Shown here: in pieces, positions 33,594 through 46,363 of the stretch | How positions within the stretch are numbered: position 1 is the first letter of the stretch | How the letters are laid out: every line of letters begins with the position of its first letter | Source of the DNA: Adiantum capillus-veneris | Taxonomy: Eukaryota; Streptophyta; Polypodiopsida; Polypodiales; Pteridaceae | Assembly (NCBI GenBank): GCA_014529385.2 | Contig: CM043961.1 | Coordinates: 17,774,478-17,838,477 of the forward strand | DNA: 64,000 bases | Direction: 5' to 3' | Made by a program: the position numbers and the translations under genes | The notes under the pieces: generated by a model | What the model was told of the DNA's origin: nothing | Databases searched by the model: none | What the model saw: the letters and a program-made list of their open reading frames with translations, nothing else

Positions 33594-35931
33594 CTATATC
33601 TTTAAAAAATTGGGGTTTAGACACAAAGTGTCTTGAAAGTTTCTAATAAATCCTAATGGCTCTGCCATAGAGCACCCGATAGTAGCCACTGTGACATCCT
33701 TCCACCAATGGATCATAGCTATCCCATTCTTTGAGGATATTGGGCAGTTGATCCCAATAATGTTTCTTGATTTTTGGTTGAAATATTTTCTCATTAGCAT
33801 GTGACTCATTCTACTACCGATTAAGTGATCAGTTAGTTACAAGTACTCCCATTTTGTTGTGAACTATTGCCTTTTTGTAACCAAAATAGTCATCAACATA
33901 AGCAGAGTCTTTAGGAAACACGTTTGGTGTGCCCCATCCATCAGAGCTGTGTATATTTGCACAATTTGCAAGGCCCTAGGGTCTCTTATAGGCATTGTAT
34001 AAAATTTCTACATGGTGAGGATTGTGGATTATGGACTTTCCAAACAAGTCAAAGAACAATTTTCAAGGTATCGAGCTAAAGGAATGTTGGTCATTGGTCA
34101 GGCATTGATGGTCCCATAAATTGAACATGACAATGTTCAAACATTCTGGAGCCATTACTAAGGGAAGTATGTCCCTAGCTATCCAAGTTTCCTTTGTTGA
34201 TCGTAGGGTAAGTTCATAAACATTTATGTACAACATTTGGTTAGTGGCAATGATCTCCTTTCCCAACTTGGATTGAATCCATTCAATTCTCCCAATGGGC
34301 GAGGGTCTATGTTTGGGTGATCTAAACTCAGGGTTCTTGTAGAATAATGGTACCAAGCTCAGAATGTATTAGGCACAATACAATTTGTGGATAGTAACCT
34401 CTTCTTCTCTTTTCCATCATGCGTGGTAATGATAAATCGTTGCACTTTCACTCTTGTTTAAAAATTCTCTTTCGCCACATAAGACGAGAGAGTATATTTG
34501 CCCATATCCCTCGAGGTAACATGTGAGTCATCTACACACACATCCCATCACTCAAGTTAGTTAGAATGGTAAAACAAAAGATCCAAGATCAAATATTATG
34601 ACCTTAAAACAATACAAATCATATAAAAATCAAACTTTTATAACCGTAAGAGCCAAAAAGATACATAGTGCTTTTAGTAAGATACATAAATATGAAAGGG
34701 TCCTATCATGAACCAATTTTTGGTTCCTATAACTGAGGTTCTACCCTTATATTTTATATCTCGAGTTTTAAAGTTTAGAACTTCAACTTGTGCACTAAGA
34801 TTGACATCCTCCTTCCCATACCATTCTTCCCCTCGAGATACATCCATCGGTGGTATTGCATTAAAGCAATAACATGAGCGTGTTGTTCATTTACATCATT
34901 CTTCTAGGAATATCTATTTGAGTTCACTACAATTGGATGTGCCTGAGCAAAGTCATTAATGCATCTAGGCTTCTCATAGTCATCAAAGGTAATAGTGACA
35001 TTGTGAGGATTCTATTTAATAATAGGGCCGTAGACTCTATTGAACCAATATTGAGGTACTTAAAAGAATTGGTTGCCTCCATTTGACTTTTTACAAACTC
35101 TGATTATGACTTTTCACAAAAGCCATATCTTTGATTTAGCATTCAGAGGGCCTTCTAGGCTAAGAATCATCTCTCGAATAATTGGTATGTCTAGAAACGA
35201 GCACAGGTTAAGGTAAAGAACACATCCGTGTACTTTGATGTTGCCTTCTTGGACCTTTTCCTTGACCTAGAGCTGTAGATCAATCATATACCTATCAGGC
35301 ACTTATGTCTGATGTTCAGGTTGGGCTTCAACATACAACTCACATTCTACATAAGTGTTCGGAACAAGGTAATCTCTAGCCCCCTTTGAAGCTCTAACCA
35401 CTTCAACTCCCCAATGAATATTGAATTTGATCGCATAGTTGAAAAAGACTTTTTGCACAAAATCACTTAGGAGTTCATCTACACAATTAAAAAAGATCCA
35501 TCTAAAAACGAGACAAGGAGAGAGAAGACTTAGTACACATGTGAACCGAAACTAAGTCTATGCCCTTTATTCATCAAAATTTTATTTTTATGATTCCATT
35601 ATAATATTACTGGCATTCAAATCCTACTCTCGTAGTAGAATATAGCTTCTAGACCTAACCACATTCTGAGCTGAAGTAGCCTGAGGTTGGCAAACCAGTC
35701 TCTTGGACTATCATCAATGTAAATAAAGAACTGGCGGAAGGGTTCTTGGTGACGAAAAAGGTAACTACCATCAACACTCTTCCAACAAGTTGTGTTTCCT
35801 AGCATTGCGAAGACTTTGGTCTCGATTTCTAAGTAAAAGAGTTCCCTTGAATCCCTTGATAACTGTGTTGCCATATTTTTGAACACTATGGCCAAAATCT
35901 TGTTTCCCTTGCTACAACATCCATACGTCAC
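33594..35931 (-). pseudogene. Unrecognised decayed coding region upstream of gag
   Basis: Long minus-strand stretches read like protein between scattered stops: 35931-35617 (104 codons, with REPFYLEIE-like acidic and IDDSPRDWFANLRL sequence), about 35480-35060 (FFNYAIKFNIHWGVEVVR ...), 34356-34063 (97 codons, WIQSKLGKEIIATNQML) and 33809-33594. I recognise no domain. It lies between the primer-site copy at 36195 and gag at 33452, so it could be an extra 5' ORF of the retroelement, as some plant Ty3 lineages have, or a separate insertion. Confidence 0.35.
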
Positions 35932-36194
35932 TTTAGGAGCTATTTGTTACTACAAAACAAACATTCGAAGAAATCTCAAGACTGTTGTTGAACACTTCAA
36001 CCACTTTACCATAATTCAGACCACATACTTTCATACAAGAAGACAAGTTAAGTAGATACTACCAATCAATGCCACTCGTAGATGCAACATAAATATAGTA
36101 TCCTTTTCCAATCAGCATGCATGAATACGTACATGATGCACAACTAACCCGACTACTATTAGGCTTTTGGATATCCCCATAATCTTAAGAATAG

Positions 36195-36206
36195 GCTTTG
36201 ATACCA
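36195..36206 (-). other. Primer-binding site, tRNA-iMet type, minus strand
   Basis: Minus strand reads TGGTATCAAAGC, one base off the canonical site, two bases from the LTR start at 36209. Orientation agrees with the minus-strand gag-pol to its left. Confidence 0.6.
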
Positions 36207-36208
36207 TG

Positions 36209-36501
36209 TGAGAGATACCCCTCCCCACAAGTCTATGCACAAAATACACAACACCTTTATCCAATTTTTCATATACAACTTTCATTATAAAATTTCTAAT
36301 ATACATCAGAGTCGCAGAAGCATTTGCATAGGGGAGAGGTTCTCAGCGCCCAACCTAGCGTGGAGTTTAGGCCATGAGCCAGATTGCATCCAAAGGAACC
36401 TAGAGACTAGTGCTACCCCTGAATGGGTGTTATGAATGAAGCATACTCAAGAAAAAATAACATTGTGGAAGGTGAATACACCACATTACAAAAATAGAGA
36501 G
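36209..36501 (-). repeat. LTR-like copy (5' side) of the inserted retroelement
   Basis: Matches 26098-26400 (TGAGAGATACCCCTCCC start). Similarity stops at AATAGAGAG, after which CACTA-side sequence seems to resume. No clear 5-bp target duplication was found, so the outer end is uncertain. Confidence 0.6.
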
Positions 36502-37040
36502 TCCACCATTAGAGCGTCGGTGCCTAAAGGAGTGTGTATTCCTTCTAGTCAACAGCGAGCTCTCAGAGCATGCTAATTGCTTCAAAGTGGACGAAGACTC
36601 TGAAGGAGTGGAACGACATGCCTATGAGCTGGTGCCATGTTGGATGTCGCACCACCTCCTCTGCTCAAGGTCCCAAGGAAGCATAAAACACATTTGTATC
36701 CATACTTGCTTTTTTTAAAAACACATTTTGGAGTTAAAACATGTTAATGATAAAAAATTTAAGACAAGTTAATGTTAATGCATAAGCATACCTGCATTGA
36801 TTACAATTTGATTCACATTTAAGTTTCACAAGTTTAGTATAGAGACAAGAGGGGGCAAAATTGCTCAAATACAATGTCTATGACAAAAGGGAGCAACATT
36901 GCTCAAATACAACGTCTATGACTTTAAGAGGTCTCTCTCTCATCCTCACATAACCTTAGCATAACTCTCTATGTCTATAAAGAGATCTCCATCTAAGAAA
37001 ATGTTCGGAGTTTCATCTAGGAGGTCCTCCGCATGCATCC
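36502..37040. repeat. CACTA interior, non-coding, with a 38-bp repeat
   Basis: No ORF of note. Around 36843-36920 a GCTCAAATACAA(T/C)GTCTAT block occurs twice in tandem. Confidence 0.45.
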
Positions 37041-37296
37041 CTATTTAAGAAGTAGTTTGGGCTCATCTAGTGCCACATCCGTAGATTCTTGCTCGTTTTC
37101 CTCTCTCGTCTCCTCCATGAATGCCAAGGTGGCTCGCAAATTGTAGCCCTCGTATACCCGTGCACTGCGTGGAACTACCTCTATAACACACCACCTGTTT
37201 GATTGCGACTTTGTAGGATGGAATATCACCTGCAAGAGTGACATATCTTACATGAGTGGCCAAGGCACACAAGTCCTTGAAAGTCGGATGAGGCAA
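37041..37296 (-). pseudogene. CACTA transposase C-terminal part (DUF4216-like)
   Basis: Two overlapping frames carry TLAGDIPSYKVAIKQVV and QVIFHPTKSQSNRWCVIEVVPRS. The pattern 'Q-V-F/I-(Y/H) ... W-x-V-(V/I) ... P-R' is that of the DUF4216 domain that follows the Tnp2 and DUF4218 domains in plant En/Spm transposases. The frame break makes it non-functional. Confidence 0.5.
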
Positions 37297-38791
37297 AATT
37301 TACCGACTTACTTGTTCACAATGCTCGGGTAATACAAAAGTGTCTTGAAGATTAGCGTTGCAGCCCTCCATGTTTATCTTGAATCATCGCATGTTGAACA
37401 AGTCCACAAAAATCCTTTGTAGTCTAATCTCAAAATTTTGTGTAGCATACCGAAGTAAGTGAGTTCCGCTACCACAAGATCTGCATGGAGGACCATCGTC
37501 GAATTGATTGTTTGAATTTTTCCATGACTCCACAATCTTGTGTAAAATGCTTTTTGTCGATCTGTTGTTCCTTGAAATGTTGCCCTTTACACCATGTTGC
37601 CATGTATGACTTATACTACAACCAACAACTATAATAAGTGACCATCAATACAAACAACATGCCATGGGTCTAAGATTATAAGCATACCCTGGGGCTGCAT
37701 CCTCGCAAGTACTCCCACTCCTCTTTAGTCACATGTTCGCTGCATTGTTGTGTGTTTTTCAAGGCATTGTGCAACCATCTTAAGCTCATGAATATCGGTA
37801 GGCTCTCAAGACCAGTCAAATAATGCGTCGGTGGTCGTCTTTCTTGTCTCACTCAAGTCGCTCCCTTTGTCATACTTGCTTTGCATCCATATACTATGAA
37901 TCCACTTTTGCATCACTAGGTTGTGAATCATGCAAAATTGATTGCTTAGCCTCTAGATCCTCTGTCATGTTCTTTTCCACACTGACATTACACATCACAA
38001 TCCCAAAAGTGCAATCATCATCAATGGTGCACCAAAGCGTATCTCTTGCATGATCAGCTATGGAGAGCCACTCTCCAATGTACACAAGGGACTCTAAGAC
38101 CATCCAACCATCTACCATGCTATCCTCTTGACGTGCCTTCTGATGCACATGTCCCTTGAGCATTTTCATGAAACGTCCTAAAAGAACGTCCATCTGGAAT
38201 GCATTCTGCTTGCTATTTCCACCTTGTCAACTACGTGAACAAGAAGATATACTTGAATGATCAGCATGGTAGTAGGAAAGTATGTCTCAAATATGCAAAC
38301 AACCTCCACAGCATTTTGTTTGGTGGATGGAATAGAAATTGCATCAATCTCCTTCTGGGAGATCCATTGCACCAATTTCGCAAGTTTGTAGATTGTTTGG
38401 CGGACCCTAGGGGACAAAAAACCCTCAATGGACACTGGGAAAAAAAATTGCAAAACAATTTAGTATTGTGATCAAAGTCCACACACGGGTAATAGTGTGC
38501 ACATCTTGCTATGTTTTGCATTCAAAGAAATGCTTGTTGCGAGGTACCATAGGAAAATGTCGTAGCACCTTTTGCTGCACTTTTTGTCTGTGGAGAATTA
38601 TTCAACATCTCTTGGAATCCTATTTTGGACACTTTTGCATGTCCACATATTCCCCCCTAAAAAGAATGCAGTCATTAGGACAAGTGTAAATGGAATTGTG
38701 ATCTATTCCCAAGGTTCGTAGAATCTTTATTACATCCTCTCTGGAATCTAGCATCTTATTATGAGCTAGAAATATGTGCTCCTTTAGCAAT

Positions 38792-38880
38792 CTACACAGA
38801 AAAAAACAACATCTCTCATAATTTGGTACATTATACATGTATAGTTTATTTATTGAAGTTGACACATTGCAAGAGATTAC
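38792..38880 (-). other. Probable intron in CACTA transposase
   Basis: Minus strand: exon end TTTTCAG, donor GTAATC, then a T-rich acceptor TTTTTTTCTGTGTAG. Removing these 89 bases joins the two flanking open blocks in frame across a continuous family signature (IKELF to LLKEH). Confidence 0.8.
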
Positions 38881-39472
38881 CTGAAAAGTTCCTTGATGCT
38901 AGTATCACTCCATCCCAACTTTGTTTGTATGTTGATAAGAATCAAAAGTGCCTTCAATCTAGACACTCGTACTCCATCATACAAGGGTGTGTCGGCCTCA
39001 CGCTTCATGTCATCATAGACGAGCCTTTTTGAATCCATGATCGTCTCGATCCTTTCGTCGATCTCGGGCTCAAACATAGCTTGGTTAGGGATGTGCTCTG
39101 CGTGGTCACCCTCTGATAATGAAGAGGCTACATTTTGTGCCCTCACGTATGCTACTTGAGTAAAGTGCATGCGAACACATCTATTAGGTTGCAGGAGCGT
39201 TTCTTGTTGGCCAACATCAAATTTTGATGGGTTGTAATTGGCAACAACTCGATCTATAATAGATGGGTTGAACTCACCAAACTTGTGGATGTGTTACAAA
39301 GAAATGTGCCTTGTCTGTCGCACAACATGTTTGCATTGACTACAAGGACATAAGATCCTTGTTGCAAGATAGGCATCTCGGTCAGACAGCCCCATATCAT
39401 CGTCACTACTCATAAAGACTGTGAATACCCTTAATCCTAAATTAAACATAAATTTATTCCTCTCTCTTTCTT

Positions 39473-39477
<5 letters not shown>

Positions 39478-39546
<69 letters not shown>
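39478..39546. repeat. (CT)34 microsatellite near transposase 5' end
   Basis: Uninterrupted; reads (GA)n in the transposase sense direction and lies just upstream of its N-terminal domain. Confidence 0.95.
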
Positions 39547-39548
<2 letters not shown>

Positions 39549-39849
39549 CAGTAGCAATCAAGAAACCACAAATCACATTGTAAGCTACCTCACATTCTCT
39601 AGCCATGTCCAATCCCCGCACACCTCACTCTAGAGATGCACGAAGATCAAGACCACCGTGTTATAATCTCGTCTTTATCAATGAATGTCTATATTTGTGG
39701 GTGTGAAAAATATGCACATCCACGTCTACATGACAATGCATGTAGTGGACAAATACCTTTTTTTCTTGTTCAGCTCTAGCCATGTCCTAGCTAGCGTAAA
39801 CTACCTCAAATTCTCTAGCCATGTCGGATCCCCGAGACGCAAAAATGAA

Positions 39850-40530
39850 AACTTCAGAAACGACTATATACCTAAACCCATGGAAGCTACATGCAAGCTC
39901 ACATGCACAAATGGCTCGTGGACAAAGCAATTAAATTTTGTAGCGTTTTTGGATGCAAAAATACAACGGACTTCAGAAACGACTTTCCTACGAGCCCGTT
40001 TGCGCATGTGAGCTTGCAAACAACAACATACCTAAACCCAACAAGCTACATGCAAGCTATTTGCAAGCTCACATGCACAAACGGCTCGCAAAAAAGTAGT
40101 TTCCAAAGTTTGTAGCATTTTTGGGATACAAAAATGTAGCGAACTTCGGAGATGACTTTCCCATGAGTTTTTTATGCATGTGAGCTTGCAAACAACTACA
40201 TACCTAAACCCATGGAAGTTACATGCAAATTATTTGCAAGTTCATGTGTGAATGGCTCGCGAACAAGCCATTTTTGAAGTCCAGAGCATCTTTGGGACGC
40301 AAAGATGCAGTGGACTTCAAAAATGACTTTCCCGCGAGTGGTTTTGCATGTGAGCTTACACATAACTACATACCTAAACCTAATAAGCTACATGTATGCT
40401 ATTTGCATGCTCACATGCACAAACGGCTTGCGGACAATCCATTTCCAAAGTCCGCAGTCTTTTTGAGATGCAAAAAATGCAGCGAACTTCATAAACGACC
40501 TTCTCACGAGTCGTTTGTGCATGTGAGCGA
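39850..40530 (-). repeat. Four tandem copies of a ~170-bp repeat with inverted arms, CACTA promoter side
   Basis: The word ATACCTAAACC recurs at 39866, 40028, 40200 and 40370. Each unit has GCATGTGAGCTTGCAAA-like and TTTGCAAGCTCACATGC-like arms. In the best unit the arms are perfect 17-mers (40004-40020 and 40060-40076) around a 39-nt loop. The array lies directly upstream of the transposase, where CACTA elements often hold promoter and TnpA-binding repeats. Confidence 0.8.
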
Positions 40531-41274
40531 CTTCCTCCTCACATTCATCGCATATTTTGAAAGGCTTTACATGGTGGTGGTGGCGCGCTCTCTTGCTATA
40601 AAGAGATATTGAGCAAGGAGAACAATAAAGAAGCTCTTTTTCAAAGCACTTTACAATAGAGGAAGCCCTCTCCCACTACACACAACACAAAACACTGGCT
40701 CCACTTGCAGCCATAACTCTTTACAACCGTAGCCAAAGAAAATGTGTGAAGATGGATGTGTGTCTGTGAGAGAGAAAAAGAGAGGGTGAGAGACTACATC
40801 CCATCTCGTACATATAGTTGAGCTTCTCTACACCACCTTGTTATGTCATCCTCTCTCCAAATTGTTTACATCATAGCCCGGTTAGATTCTACTATACGGT
40901 GAATGTTGAGGAGCCAGCTTCTGGACTCTGAGCCTCTGAATGAAAGAGAAAATTCCACCGTCCACTTCAACAAAAGCTCAAAAAATCCCTTGGGCTCGTG
41001 TTCACACATGGCTGCCCTAAGGTGTGAAAATGAGATGACTGGAGGGAGGTAGATACCTAATCATCCCTCTCTCTACCTGCATTTAATTATCCTTCTCTCT
41101 ATAGAGAGGTAAAGAGGGGTCAGTTGAGCGCGATATGATAGAGAGAGAGGATAGAGACTAGAGAGATAGGGTAGAGAGAGCAATAGGAGAGTTATCTACT
41201 ATTACTCTTTCTATCCTCTCTCTCTCTCTCTACCTTCTCTCTCTATCTTCTATCTCTACATTCTATCTAATTTT
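40531..41274. other. CACTA 5' interior, non-coding
   Basis: Contains interrupted GA/CT-rich sequence from about 41080 to 41260; no ORF. Confidence 0.45.
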
Positions 41275-41434
41275 AAAGCCTAAACATAACCCTAAATCTA
41301 AACCATGATCCTAACCTTATATTTAAACCATAATCCTATAGCTAAGCTTTAATATAAAAGCTAAACCCTAATCCAAAAGGTATATATATCATAAATCCTA
41401 ATCCTAACCCTAATTCTAAACCCTAATCCCAATT
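41275..41434. repeat. Degenerate plant-telomere-like repeats
   Basis: About twenty CCTAA/CTAAA words, including several exact CCCTAA (for example 41290, 41365, 41408, 41420), spaced 6-15 bases apart. They resemble a decayed CCCTAAA array. Confidence 0.6.
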
Positions 41435-41445
41435 CTCTATCTCTT

Positions 41446-41447
<2 letters not shown>

Positions 41448-41481
<34 letters not shown>

Positions 41482-41578
41482 ATCATGTATGTTTCTCTCT
41501 TTCTCTCTCTCAATGTATGTATGTATATGTGTATGTGTGTGTGTAGATTGCTTCTTTATGTGTGCGCATGCATGAGTA

Positions 41579-41622
<44 letters not shown>

Positions 41623-41740
41623 GTGTGTGTGCGAGGGAGACAGAAAAGAAGGGAAGGGAGCATGAGACAGAGAGGAGAGGGAGGGATCATACCTAGCTCT
41701 CCCTCCTATCCTCGTGTGTGTGTGTGTGTGTGTTCATGTG
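41448..41740. repeat. CT and GT microsatellites
   Basis: (CT)n at 41448-41480 and 41580-41619, short GT/TATG runs near 41513-41545 and (GT)n at 41716-41732. Confidence 0.9.
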
Positions 41741-41849
41741 CGTGCGTGCATGAGAGGGAAATGAGGACATTTACCTCTTATGTATTTTTGTCGGCGCTTA
41801 CCCGCGAGCACCAAAATCAGATCTGAGTTTGGCGTTCTTGGGTTATTTT

Positions 41850-42000
41850 TACCTATAGAGTCGTCGTCACTATAGGCATCGTTGTAGCCATCGTTATATA
41901 GCGACGAATATAGTAACGCCTATAGAGATTCTCATAGCGATGGTGCGAGTTTTGATCGTCACACTATGAGCCTTGCTAAGCTTAAGCACCTCTTGTAGTG
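41850..42000. repeat. CACTA right subterminal and terminal repeat
   Basis: TAGCGA-type words at 41897 and 41934 plus related ATCG(T/C)T words precede the inverted 20-bp terminus. Confidence 0.75.
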
Positions 42001-42180
42001 CATCTCAATCAGAAAGATCAATAGAAATGACTTGTACTCATCATGAAAACGTATCATGCCATTATGAAACAACTCCATGAAAGAATAATCATCTTAGTAA
42101 CAAACGATTAATACAAATGGTTTGTAATCATTATCGAAAACTATCATGGTATCATAAAGAACTCCATGGAATAATGACAA
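42001..42180. repeat. 89-bp minisatellite, right part
   Basis: Units at 42001 and 42090, and a partial one at about 42174, continue the array cut at 24720. Confidence 0.8.
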
Positions 42181-42960
42181 ACGATCTAAGAAATCATCAT
42201 GAGGAAAAACCACAAATTTTTTATGTTTGTAATCGGTTTTTTTAATCAAAACATACATTTTTTATGAATCATCAAAATTGTAACTCTTCAACATATGTAT
42301 CTAAGAAATAAAATGAATCAAGAAACCATAATGATTTTGACATGAGTTACCAATGATAATTAAATCATTAAAATTGTAACTCTTTGATGTCCAAATCAAA
42401 AAGGAGAATAATTCATCAATGTATAAGTCTTTGATAAAAACATCAAAATCATACTCGTTAACGTTTCTAGAGAAGAGAGATAGTATGAATTGTCAAACCA
42501 TAAGCTTCCATATTAAAATAACAAAAAGAATTATCTGAACATAATTATTTGGCATGGCATCTAATTATTAAAATTGGAATTCTTCAATATCTAAAATCAT
42601 AACACTTTATAAATAATCAAAGTCATAACCCTTCAATATCTACAATGGATACAGATCGTTTTCTTCAAGTGAAGCATTGTACATCAAATCTCTGTGTGGA
42701 ATATGATATGATGGATGCAATTTTGTCTATAACAACATCATACAACCCTAAGTAAATTTAATAAAAGAAAACCTTGATTTAATTTTTATCATAATAATCA
42801 TACGCAATTGAATAAGAAAAAATAAAAATATATAAAGTGATATAACTTGGATCTCTAACTCTTGTATATGCATCGAAATATATGTGATACTCATAAAGAG
42901 TAAATATGGAGATCAATCAATTCATCAACTTCTTTCAATGTATAAATCAAATTGAAGGTG
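42181..42960. other. AT-rich non-coding stretch
   Basis: Words such as AAATTGTAACTCTT recur irregularly (42265, 42370), suggesting old repeats. No gene seen. Confidence 0.4.
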
Positions 42961-43170
42961 ATGTAAATTCAATATACTTAACTCTGGACCTAATTTCCTT
43001 TACAGAAACCAAATTTCATATGATGCATGAAAAGCAAATCGAAGATTCACAACAAGAAGGTCTACAATGTAAATTCGATATAATTAACTCTTGATCTAAT
43101 CTCTTTTATGCACAACAAATTGTATATGATGCATGAAAAGAAAATCAAAGATTCACAACAAAAAGCTAAG
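42961..43170. repeat. 106-bp tandem duplication
   Basis: ATGTAAATTC starts a unit at 42961 and again at 43067; both contain TATGATGCATGAAAAG and AGATTCACAACAA. Confidence 0.85.
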
Positions 43171-43225
43171 AAAACTAAGAGCTCACTTTCCTTCATGTCC
43201 AAAGAAAAAGGAGCTCGTACTTTAT

Positions 43226-43660
<435 letters not shown>

Positions 43661-43734
43661 GAAATTCTTAAGAGCTTTAACTGTCTCTTTTTTCTTTAAT
43701 TAAGATATATTTTGTGCAAGCTATGCATCCGCAC

Positions 43735-44831
<1,097 letters not shown>

Positions 44832-44879
44832 TTCAAAAAAGAAAGAGCTTGCTCCATATCCCTACTCTATTTTCTTGTC

Positions 44880-45500
44880 CTTTCTTGACAAAATTGTGAG
44901 CCTACATTACATATACTTCCTCAAATGTATCACCATTAATGAAAGTAGTAATGTACATTCCATCCAAATTGAGCTACCAATGCACATAGAAAATGAATAG
45001 TAGTCATACGATGAGTGGAAGAAAAAGTCTCTGCATAGAGTCAATATCTTTCTGCTCTGCATAACCTTTTGCAACAAGTCTAGCCCTGTAGCAAGCAATC
45101 AATCTCACCATCCAACTTACTTCTCAACTTGTAAACCCACTTTGTATCAATGGATTTTTGCCAGGAGGCAAATCACATACAATCCATGTGTCATTCTCTA
45201 TAAGTGCATCATATTCTGATTGCATAAGATGCATGGTGAGAACCTGAACGAGTACGACTAGGCCTATATAGGTGCATCCAATTTATTATCACCCAAAGTA
45301 TCATCAGCCATTTTTGCATACCTCTAGCCTCTTCATTCTCAACCCTTTCCACATCAAGTACATCATGTACATCTGCATGAGTAATAGGCTAATCCATAAC
45401 ATTTTCAAAATCCCCCATAGGTTGTACATGTGACTCATTGGAATTTACATTTAAGTTTCCACCATTAAAAAGAGACAAAAATGTGTCATAAATGTCCTGT
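44880..45500 (-). pseudogene. Ty1/copia RT relic
   Basis: Minus strand: MQSEYDALIENDTWIVCDLPPG, then in another frame IDTKWVYKLRSKLDGEID, back to YRARLVAKGYAEQ, and further on FINGDTFEEVY. This is the N-terminal half of copia-type RT (W-x-x-AM-x-x-E ... TW ... KWVYK ... KARLVAKG ... F-x-x-GD). At least two frameshifts, no LTRs recognised, truncated at the C-run block. Confidence 0.75.
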
Positions 45501-45535
45501 GAGCTTATATTACTCTCTCTAGTACCTACCCCTCC

Positions 45536-46276
45536 AAAGTTTCATGGCCTTCTAAAACTATTTCATTAGTCGAAGGTTAAAAAAAGGCATATTTTTGTGA
45601 TAGGGCACATTTGTGACCCTAAGGAAAAAATATGGTCATTGTGCAATTGTTGACCAATGAAACGATTTTTGATGGCCATGAAACTTTGTAAGGGTGGGAG
45701 ATATGATGCATAAATTGTCCTTGCAAAGTCTCATGGCCTTCTAAAATCATTTTGTCGGTGCAATTGCCATATTTTCCATAAGGTTCATTTGTGACCCTAT
45801 TGCAAAAGTATGGCTATCAAGTATCTTTAGAGCAGCAAGACGGTCATCGATGGACACAAAACTTTATAGAAATGGGAGAATATAGTTCATATCCAATCTG
45901 TGAAAATTTTCATGGACTTTAAAAATAGTCTTGTCGATTCACGGTTACGTAATTGCCATATCTTTGCCTGAGGGCTCATTTGTGACCTTATTGTAAAAAT
46001 ATGTTAGGCAACCCTAGATCGACGAAATGGATTTTGATGGCCATGAAAATTTGCAAGGGTAGGGAGCATAGTGCATAGCCCATCCCCACAAAGTCTCATG
46101 GCCTTCTGAATTTGTTTCCTGATTCCAAGTTGCCCTATTTCCATAGTTTTCCATACAGGCCCAAATGAGCCCTATGATAAAAATGTGGCAATTAGGTAGT
46201 CGGGATCAACAAGACATTACTGGATGCCAATGATACTTTGCAATGGAAAATAATATGGTGCATTCTTCACCTCTAC
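45536..46276. repeat. Four tandem units of a ~185-bp satellite-like repeat
   Basis: Units start (A)AAGT(C/T)TCATGGCCTTC at 45536, 45725, 45903 and 46090, with a fifth start at 46277. Lengths are 189, 178, 187 and 187 bp. Shared inner words: CATTTGTGACCCTA and GATGGCCATGAAA. Units are well diverged. Confidence 0.85.
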
Positions 46277-46363
46277 AAAGTTTCTTGGGCATATGAAACC
46301 GCCACTAAAACTATCATGGCTAAGACACATCAACTAAAAATTTACAGTCTGTCATTTATGAAA

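Larger units (their letters stand above)
37894..39557 (-). pseudogene. En/Spm (Tnp2-type) transposase, broken, with one visible intron
   Basis: N-terminal transposase-associated domain: ILCPCSQCKH, an in-frame TAA, then IHKFGEFNPSI in the same frame. Next LKALLILINIQTKLGWSDTSI leads across an 89-bp intron into LLKEHIFLAHNKML, DVIKILRTLGIDHNSIY and TCPNDCILFRGEY, the Tnp2 core signature. After several stops, WISQKEIDAISIPS and a VCIFETYFPTTMLII block, then LKGHVHQKARQEDSMVDGW, give the DUF4218 domain. In live elements this protein cuts at the TIRs. Frames differ between blocks, from lesions or further introns. Confidence 0.82.
24721..42000 (-). mobile_element. En/Spm (CACTA) DNA transposon, 17.3 kb, with nested retroelement DNA
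   Basis: Perfect 20-bp terminal inverted repeats, CACTACAAGAGGTGCTTAAG, at 24721-24740 and inverted at 41981-42000. CAT flanks both ends (24718-24720; 42001-42003), the 3-bp duplication expected of CACTA elements. Subterminal regions are full of TAGCGA-type words. The transposase and a second gene are minus strand, so the right end is the 5' end. LTR retroelement DNA (26098-36501) separates the two genes; without it the element would be about 6.9 kb. Both genes are broken, so it could move only with help from another copy. Confidence 0.92.

Noticed and set aside
24721-42000. Helitron or MULE origin for the 17-kb unit
   Set aside because: Perfect CACTA inverted ends, a 3-bp target duplication and Tnp2-type motifs identify En/Spm instead.
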